In this document: positions 56,552 to 64,000 of the stretch, one piece after another | How positions within the stretch are numbered: the first letter of the stretch is position 1 | Layout of the letters: each line of letters begins with the position of its first letter | Origin: Lonicera japonica | Lineage: Eukaryota; Streptophyta; Magnoliopsida; Dipsacales; Caprifoliaceae | Length of the DNA stretch: 64,000 nucleotides | Assembly (NCBI GenBank): GCA_021464415.1 | Contig: CM038467.1 | Span: 21,856,011 to 21,920,010, forward strand | Reading direction: 5' to 3' | Notes under the pieces: model-generated | What the model saw: only the letters and a program-made list of their open reading frames with translations | Told to the model about the DNA's origin: nothing | Database searches by the model: none | Translations under genes and position numbers: made by a program

Positions 56552-59500
56552 TGGTTGATCTATAGATGAGATGGGGATGAGGTGTTATTAGATACATGCT
56601 GGCGAATGAAGTGACAGTCAATCTCAATATACTTCGTCCGTTTATAAAAAACATTATTGTGAGCAATCTGAATAGCACTTTGATTATCACATCTAAGGAC
56701 AGTTGAAAGATGTTGAAAAACTCCCATGTCCGAGAGGAGCTAGCGAAGCCAAACAATTTCTTGAGTGGTGTCAGCCAGAGCACGATATTCTGCTTCTGTA
56801 CTTGAGCGAGAAATTAGGGTTTGTTTCTTTCTACGCCAAGATATAAGCAAATCGCCTAAGAAAATGCAGTAACCGGTAGTTGACCGTCTGTCAGTTGGAT
56901 CACCAGCCTAGTCAAAATCAGAATAGACACGTAGCTCAAGGGAGCACGTAGATGAAAACTGAAGGCCGTGAAACATTGTCCCTTTGATATATCTGAGAAT
57001 GTGAAGAACAGCAGTATAATGAGTGGACCGTGGAGCAGACATAAACTGACTAACGAAGTGAACGGCATGGGCAATGTCCGAACGAGTGACGGTGAGATAG
57101 ACCAGGCTGCCAACAATTTGTCGATACAAAGTTGCATCACTAAGAGGAGTAAGTTTGGTACTTGGTTCCAATGGAGTAGGCGCAATTTTACAGTCGGTGA
57201 GACCCGCACGACTAAGAATATCAGAAGCATACTTGGCTTATGAGAGATAGTAACCAGCAAAATCAGATAACACTTCAAGTCCCAAAAAATAATTTAGATG
57301 GCTGAGAGATTGTTTGAGTTCAGAAATACCACTAGTATCATCTCCGGTAATAATCATGTCATCTACAAAAAGAACCAGAAGTGTAATACCAGTAGCCCTC
57401 TTTCTGAGGAATAGCCCATAGTCATAAGCACTAGAGGTGAAGTCCATTGTTTGAATGGTGGAGCTAAACTTTTCAAACCAAGCACGAGGGGCTTGTTTTA
57501 GGCCATATAAGGCACGGCGGAGCTTGCACGCTTGAGAGGAGGAGTGATGGAACCCTGGAGGAGGTTTCATATAAACTTCTTCTGAAAGATCACCATTTAG
57601 GAATGCATTCTTTACATCCATCTGAAAAAGTTTCCATTTTTGAATAGCAGCAACATCGAGAAGGCTTCGGACAGAGGTTAAACGAGCAACAGGGGCAAAA
57701 GTTTCCTCATAATTAATGTCGTATTCTTGATTAAAACCTTTTGCAATAAGTCAGGCTTTGTATCGATCGATGGATCCATCTGATTTGGTTTTAATTTTGT
57801 AAACCCATTTATATCCAACTGCTGTCTTCCCTGGGGTAAGGGTGACCAGTTCCTAAGTCTGAGCTTTTTTTTTAAGGCCTGTAATTCCCCAGTCATCGCT
57901 TGCTGTCATAATGGGTTAGAATTAGCCTCTTTATAAGTAAAAGGCTCATGATGAGAGAAAATAGTTGAATAACAGTGATAGTCACGAAGATAATGAAGAA
58001 GTTGTCTTACCCGTTTGGACTGACGAGGAATGGATTGTCTGGCCGGATCATTGGACGAGTCAGTGTCATGAGGATAGTCCGTGGTAGGCCCAGGGGATAG
58101 GTTGGGGGATGAATTATAGCCAGGGGTTGGGGAGGTAGATTCAACGGGGGATGGATTAGATTCAGGGTTTGGGGAGGTAAATTCAGCGGGGAAGGGAATC
58201 TCACCCGACGGGATAGAGTCAGGAGGTGCCGTTCCAAGTGTGGAAGGAACAGATGTGTTGAGAGGACAGAGATCGCCAGTGGAGCTAGTGAAAAAAGGGA
58301 TAGTGGTATTATTGGATGCTTGAAATTTGGAAATGGATGAGAACATTTTGTGTTCCCAAAATATGACATGGCGAGACACATGAAGTCATTTTCAAATGGG
58401 ATCCCAACACCTATAGCCTTTATGTTATATCTCATACCCTAGGAAGCAACATAGACGAGACCGAGGTTCGAGTTTAGAATGTTCATGAGGCTGGAGTAAG
58501 ACAAAGCAGGCACACCCAAACACTTTGAGAAGATTATAGTTAGGAGCATTGCCATACAACCTCTCATAGGGTGACTGATTTTGAAAGGCAGGAATAGGGT
58601 GGCGATCAATGGTGTATAGTGCAGTAAGAGCTGCTTCCCCCCATAAACGTTTGGGACACCCACTGGATATGAGAAGAGTGCAAACAGTGTTTAGAATATG
58701 ACGGTGTTTTCGTTCAGTACGGCCGTTTTATTGGGATGTACCAGGACAAGAGTACTGAGAAATTGTGCCTTGCTGACGTAAAAAATTTAAAAGGTTGGAT
58801 TCTTCGTATTCCATAGCATTGTCAGCACGAAAAATTTTGATTGGTCGAGAAAACTGAATTTGGATTATATGAGCAAAATTGTAATATAGCTGTGGTAGTT
58901 CAGATCGATTTTTTATGAGAAATATCCATGTAAAGCGGGTGTAGTCATCTATAAAAATAACAAAGTATTTTGATCCCCCCATAGTATCATGAGGAGAAGG
59001 TCCCCATACATCAGAATGAATAAGATCAAAAGGTGCAGAAGAAAGAGAAGTACTTTTATTAAAAGATAATGCGGGTTGTTTTCCAAGTTGACATGACAAA
59101 CATGAAATGTTTTCTGACTTAACAGTTCCTAATTTACCAGTAGAAATAAAAGTTCTAAGCTTATCAACAGACATATGACCTAACCGAGAGTGCCAAAGTT
59201 CCAAGGATGAGGTGGGAAAGGTGGGAGCAGCAGCAAGAGTAGAGATGGAAACATCTGGTGGTGTGCGAAGATGGATAAGCTCGAACATGCAACCAACTTT
59301 ACGGCCTATCCCAATAACCTGCCCTGTCCGTGGATCCTGCACATGACAACAAGAAAAAGAGAATAGAATAATAAGACCAAGATCACAGAGTTGTCCAACA
59401 GATATGAGATTAATAGTCAATTTTGGTATGTGAAAAATAGAGGGAAGAGATAAAGTGGGTGTGGATACAAGGCCAATGTGGTTAACATGTAACGGAGATC

Positions 59501-60690
59501 CATTAGCAGTTTTAATGGAAGATGTGTGTGTGGTAGAATTTTTGGAGAGAAAAATTGTGGAATTAGAAGTCATATGATTACAGAAGCCAGAATCAAAATA
59601 CCAAGAGGTACCCGCAATTACAGACATTGCATTAGATGAACCAGATAAAACCTGTTTTAACATATCAGCAAGATCATTATTAGTGACGGATGGAGGTGGA
59701 TTGGATGGCTGTAAATTGGAAGCGGCAGCAGTGACAGACTTGGTATTAGGTTTTCTAGCTGGATTCTTGTAACAATCAGAACCCCAATGTTTTGGGCCAC
59801 GCTTGTGACAGTACTTGCACACTCGTTTGGGACAATAGAGTAATATATGGGTTATTTCATGGCAGTAGGTGCATGCATCGGATGATTTCTCAGATTTAGA
59901 TTGAGTAACTGTAAGTACTTCGGTTGAAGTCTGAGAGTTTGTACCAAGTCGAGTTTCTTCAAAATGGAGTGCAGTAACAACATCATCAAGAGTTGGTAAG
60001 GGATGGCGTTGCAAGAGAGAGGCTCGGACAGTCTCAAACTTGTTATGAAGTGCCATTAGAAGAGTCATTACTTTTGTTGATCTCTATAACTAATGAATTT
60101 GGCAGCATCAGTGGAACATGACCAGACTGGTTCTAAAGAGGACAATTGATCCCAAAGGATTTACATTTCAGATAGAAATTCATCAATGGTTTGACTAGGT
60201 TATTGGCGTTTGGTGTGGAGAGCAGTCAACAATTGATACTAGTGAGCAAGATCCTTGGTGGTAGTGTATCTAATTTTCAAGAAATCCCAAACTTTCTTTC
60301 CAGTTGAAAACGCCCAAATTGTTGATTAATAGTAGGAATTGAAGTATTTCGGCACCAAGTAATAATATCACCATTTTTGGCAATCCAGTCATCTTGTCTA
60401 GTAGCAAAGTTTTCATCCGATTCATCTTGCTTTTGGATTGGTTTGGTAACATCTCCAGTAATGAGACGCCACACTCTACGTGCTTGAAAGAAATTAGTCA
60501 TGGCTTGGGACCAGTGAATATAATTGGGCCCATTGAGGGTGATGGAAATGGGTCGAGAGATTTCAGTACGTTCCATTGGCATGGGCAAGAGGACGTTGGA
60601 GGATGTGGATGTAATTGAATAAGATTGGATTTTTTTTGGCCAAAATATAAATAACGCAAATATAAGGGGGTAAAACTGCAAATAATACAA
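56540..60690 (-). pseudogene. degenerate Copia gag-pol
   Basis: Fragments in Copia order are visible on the minus strand: Gag start (about 60570-60277, GPNYIHWSQAM), two adjacent zinc knuckles (about 59770-59880, CTYCHEITHILLYC and CKYCHKRGPKHWGSDC), protease with DSG (about 59590), integrase (LWHSRLGHMSVDKL, HSDVWGP, RADNAMEYEE), reverse transcriptase (MDVKNAFLNGDL, YGLKQAPRAWF, FVDDMIITG at about 57340-57370) and RNase H (SSTEAEY, about 56790). Stops and shifts interrupt it between Gag and the knuckles, after SCPGTSQ near 58730, within the later integrase and pol linker, and twice near the end. No complete protein is possible. Confidence 0.88.
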
Positions 60691-60899
60691 AACTTTAAAT
60701 TACGGATGATATGGAATATCAACCATAAAGTTTAGGGGTTAGTATGTGAAAAAAAAGCAGAAATTTTTGGGTCCAAAATAAGAAAATCAGAAAGTTTTAT
60801 GGTTAAAATAGAAATATCAGAAAATACTGGGGTTAAACTGCAAATAAAATTGACGGCGTCAGGAATATTCCGTTAAATTTAACAGTAAAAGAGACGATC

Positions 60900-61065
60900 G
60901 TTACGAAAGTTAACGCTGACGTAGCGCTGATGTGGCGATGACTAGATGACACATGGCGCTGACGTGTATGACACTGGGTGACACGCGGCGCTGGCGTGGA
61001 AAACAGGTGGCGTAGACGTGGCCGACACGTGGCACTAGGGCTGACGTGGTGTGCCACGTGGCTTT
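60900..61065. repeat. TGACGTGG-rich degenerate tandem array in the old Copia leader
   Basis: Units like cgctgacgtgg, gcgctgatgtgg, ggcgctgacgtg and agacgtggccgacacgtggc follow one another, with more variation than in the Tnt1-like element's leader. The position relative to gag and the primer-binding site is the same as in that element. Confidence 0.65.
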
Positions 61066-61357
61066 CTTCTTCACCTGGTGGCGCGTGAGAATGGCAAAGC
61101 AGAGTAGCGTTTCTGTTGGCGGCGCATGAAGGCACATGAAAGCTCTAAATCTGGTTATTCGAACGTTGTTTGGATCGTCTTTTCAAGTAAATCAGAATGG
61201 TTTGATGGTTGGTTGGTTTGGATGTCTTTACTGGATGAACGAGGCTTTTGAACCTCTGTATGTAATTTTTTGAAGATGGTGTGGATTCTGTTTATATTGG
61301 TGTTGGGTTTGTTGGGTGCTATGGTTGTGATGTGGTTGTGTTTAATGCATCAACCAC

Positions 61358-61369
61358 CTTCTGATACCA
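61358..61369 (-). other. primer-binding site of the old Copia
   Basis: TGGTATCAGAAG on the minus strand lies directly against the 5' LTR. It matches the initiator tRNA-Met complement and fixes the element's direction. Confidence 0.82.
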
Positions 61370-61619
61370 TGTAGAAAACTAAAGAGAGAAATGGAAGATT
61401 ATTGATTTCATTCATGTATATATTTACAATAGCTTAAGGATATATATATACATGTATGGGGTTGGTGTGGGTTGGTTAATATTTGACAATAGTGGCATGG
61501 TGGTGTTGATGATATTTGACAATCTAACAACATCTAGCAGGGTTGATAATGGTGGTGTTGATGATATTTGACAATGGTGGCATTTGACAATCTAACAATG
61601 ACAATCTAACAATCTAACA
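61370..61619 (-). repeat. 5' LTR of the old Copia
   Basis: 250 bp, uninterrupted, starting TGTAGAAAAC. The end has a small duplication of caatctaaca, so the exact boundary could vary by a few bases. Confidence 0.88.
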
Positions 61620-61624
61620 GTTGC

Positions 61625-61959
61625 AAATGCCTTAATTGTGGATCTTAATCCTACTGATTTTCATAACTGATTAATGGTAGCTGTCACATCCATTTACCTG
61701 GGGGATGGGGGTGACTTTTGAATATTACATTATCTAGTCTAGGCCTAAAAGTTGGAAAATTGTCCCCTTTGTAATTTTTTGGTTTAGGCCTAGACAACTG
61801 ATCGAATGCTAACATAAAATATGAGCTCTTTTTGCATATACTTACTGTGTATAGGGGTACACTCTCATTCATGAGACTAATCCAACGCTAGTAGTAACAC
61901 GTATATTTAGTTTTGCATATCCCATTGTAATCTTTCTTCTTGTTTCTGTTTACCGTCCT
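61625..61959. other. duplicated 3' flank of a DUF295 copy
   Basis: From about 61742 the sequence parallels 42786-42977 (3' flank of the intact DUF295 gene), with many small differences. No gene is seen. Confidence 0.55.
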
Positions 61960-62205
61960 AGATTATTTTCATTGGATGGAAGGTCTTGACACGAAGTTTT
62001 TAGTTTGAGTAACTGCTGCTATAAGTAGGTAAAATACTTTTCCCATATCATACACCCACCAGCAATCAACAGCACTATGAGTAAAATAAATGCAATTGCT
62101 TTCACAACCCATTTTGCTTGTAGCGAGATACGTACACCAATTATCTCCGACAAACAATGCTTCTTCCTGAATGGATGGGTTAAGCTTATTAAAATAAATA
62201 TCTAG
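61960..62205 (-). pseudogene. F-box/DUF295 gene fragment (fourth copy)
   Basis: The frame shows LFVGDNWCTYLATSKMGCESN, then CIYFTHSAVDCWWVYDM, nearly the same as the C-terminal part of the intact copy. A frameshift after WVYDMGK disrupts the normal end. Similarity to the intact gene stops near 62205, so the F-box and most of DUF295 are gone. Confidence 0.8.
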
Positions 62206-62581
62206 TTAAGTAGTATAGTGCAATTTTTGTGTGGAAATAGTGGGCTACAAAAATATGGTAACCTTTCTCTGTTAATTGTCCTTCAAGGGATTTGAAACTA
62301 CCATAGATGGACTTTGAACCTACTCCTGATGGGATTTGAGTTTACATGTCCACGGCCCGTAAGCCTTCTCTGAGACTTGTTTTTACTCTAGATTAGCCAG
62401 GTCCATTAATTATGCAGTGAAACTTGCCTCCTCGGTTTTGAATCTGCAACCTCTTTCTTAAGATAGCAAGGTGCACTTGCCCTTTAGTTAAAAGCCCATG
62501 TGCAAAAAGATGCTCATACGATGCGGCATTAGATAATTTTTCAATTTATTGCTTTCATACAAATTGGCAAAGAAATTAACC
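62206..62581. other. intergenic region, right end duplicated from the DUF295 block
   Basis: Nothing is recognised up to about 62535. From there (ttgctttcatacaaattggc) the sequence matches 45045-45090, the 3' flank of the second DUF295 copy. Confidence 0.5.
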
Positions 62582-62590
62582 AAAAGAACA

Positions 62591-63657
62591 GGGTAATTGA
62601 TATAATAAATCTTAAAGTTTGAGTCAAATTCTAATCGTATCCTTGAAGTTTGAAAAATGGCATACTGAACTTTGAAGTACATTAAGTGATATGTTTTAAA
62701 CCTTTCAGCTAACCTCGTTGTTATTTTTTTTTTTTGACAAAATGGTGATGTGGATAACGTGAATGCTGATGTGGCTCTCATGTGGATACAACTTGGCAAA
62801 AGAAAAATAATAGGATAAATAAGAAATTAAAAAGAAAAGAAAAGAATAATGTAGAGAAAGAATGAAGTAAATGCACAGTAACCTCCCATTCCCCTTTACC
62901 ACCACCGCCACAGCCAAATTGCTCCTCAAAATGTATTGAAAATTTTCCTTAAAGATTTTATTATACACTAATTTTCATATCTATTGTTCTCGTCTTTTAT
63001 TATTAAAACCAAACAAGAAAGCATGTCTATGTATATACATATATATATGCATACACACAGATATATATATATATATCCAATTGCAAAACTAAACCCATAA
63101 ATCAAATTTTGCCTATCTGTAAGCGCCAATTTCAATTCCAATCGCAATTTGAATATATTCATCTAATTATTCTCTCCAATCCCACACTAACTATTAAAAT
63201 ATATCAAAATCTTTACAAATTCAAGTTTTATCATCAAATTGAATATATTTTTTTACCTAAAAGTTGAAATACCCACCATTGAATTATATCAATAGATTTG
63301 GAGATCCAATTGTTATATCAAATCAATAATTTTCTATACATAATTTGAAGGGGATAAAGAATAGCTGTGGCGATAGAGGGGATGGGGGTTACTGTGCATC
63401 TTCTTCTTCTTCTTATTCATTCTCTTTATACCTTCTTCTTTTCTTTTTAATTTCTCTTTTATTATATTTTTTTTGCCAAGTTGTATCCACATGAGAGCCA
63501 TATCAGCACTTTGTTAAAAAAAAACACTAACGGAGTTAGCATAAAGGTTTAAAATATATCACTTAATGTATTTTAGGGTTTAGCTTTCCACTTCTTAAAT
63601 TCCAGGGATACGGTTAGAATTTGACCTAAACGTTAGGGTTTATTGTATCAATTACCA
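62591..63657. mobile_element. 1.07 kb Mutator-type foldback MITE, 9-bp TSD, with empty-site paralogue
   Basis: Ends GGGTAATTGATATAATAAA (left) and TGGTAATTGATACAATAAA (right, read inward) are inverted repeats that continue for more than 100 bases (for example cacttaatgta/tacattaagtg). The duplication aaaagaaca lies at 62582-62590 and 63658-63666. The paralogous site at 45079-45090 reads aaccaaaagaac once and without the element. Inner arms carry gccaagttgtatccacatga and its inverse. There is no transposase. Confidence 0.85.
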
Positions 63658-63734
63658 AAAAGAACATGCAGATAAGTATTACAAAAGAAACCATTAAACT
63701 CGTTTATTTGTCAAACAACTTCAACTGTAAGATT

Positions 63735-64000
63735 CGTGCATAGTTTTTATTTGTCCTAGAAACAACATTATCTTAACTTAGGTAATTAAACCATATCAAA
63801 AACCCATCAACCATTAACTATCTGTTGAGTAAAATAGATGCAATTCTTCTTGCATCCGGCTTTACTTGCAATGATGGATACAACTATATCATCCCAAACA
63901 AAAACAACTATATCTCCTAAAACCTTCATCTTAACTCACTAAAGCCTTGGGAATTGAAGCCTAAAATCCTCAACATCATCCACATTATTCATTGATTTCC
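63735..64000 (-). pseudogene. F-box/DUF295 pseudogene (fifth copy), cut by the window edge
   Basis: Similar to the 3' end of the second copy. The minus-strand frame shows VEDFRLQFPRL, then VKMKVLGDIVVFVWDD, GCKKNCIYFTQQ and WVFDM. Three in-frame stops lie inside it: two adjacent after FPRL and one before WVFDM. It continues to the right beyond the window. Confidence 0.8.

Larger units (their letters stand above)
55373..61619 (-). mobile_element. old, inactive Ty1/Copia LTR retrotransposon with a nested Cassandra
   Basis: LTRs begin TGTAGAAAAC and end CAATCTAACA on the plus strand: the left one (55373-56390) is split by Cassandra, the right one is 61370-61619. Flanks gttac (55368-55372) and gttgc (61620-61624) agree at 4 of 5 positions. 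The primer-binding site lies at the right, so the element reads on the minus strand. The gag-pol frame is broken in many places. The LTRs differ by several substitutions and indels, so this insertion is older than the Tnt1-like one. Confidence 0.9.

Noticed and set aside
1..64000. CRISPR arrays, bacterial operons, tRNA genes
   Set aside because: None are present. Direct repeats are transposon-derived or microsatellites, and tRNA-like sequences are SINE heads.

Overview
The window is nuclear DNA of a flowering plant, most likely a eudicot. Support comes from an intron-split MIKC-type MADS-box gene, a legume-lectin receptor kinase, a tandem family of F-box/DUF295 genes, and plant transposons including a Cassandra element with 5S-rRNA-like LTRs and Copia elements primed by initiator tRNA-Met. 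Background DNA is AT-rich with many (TA)n tracts. No rRNA, tRNA, CRISPR or prokaryotic features were seen. I cannot name the species.

Layout. 1-3.3 kb: intergenic DNA with a 0.6 kb Mutator-like non-autonomous element. 3.3-7.46 kb: a decayed LINE (+). 9.1-17.2 kb: the first two coding exons of an AGL17-clade-like MADS-box gene (-), separated by a 7.8 kb intron full of SINEs, hAT-like elements and a 1.2 kb foldback; later exons were not found. 17.5-39.4 kb: gene-poor DNA with at least eleven non-autonomous DNA transposons, many with target-site duplications (TSDs) that can be read directly. 39.4-40.0 kb: an RNase H-like pseudogene. 40.5-42.55 kb: an L-type lectin receptor kinase broken by two stops and one frameshift.

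42.9-64 kb is a cluster of F-box/DUF295 genes, all on the minus strand: one intact (42978-44129), one broken (45192-46285), one intact apart from a very young Tnt1-like Copia inserted near its 3' end (47660-54066), and two fragments (about 61.96-62.2 kb and 63.74 kb to the window end). Those two fragments repeat the order of the first two copies, so they look like a duplicated block. Between the third and fourth copies sits an old Copia element (55373-61619) whose left LTR was later hit by a complete Cassandra TRIM (55507-56283).

Functionally, one gene is predicted intact (the first DUF295 copy) and one partial gene may be functional (the MADS-box gene). The Tnt1-like element has all parts needed for autonomous transposition. 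Everything else is transposon, relic or pseudogene. Insertion histories (empty-site paralogue, nested TSDs, near-identical LTRs) can be read here; no clearly novel cellular system was found.
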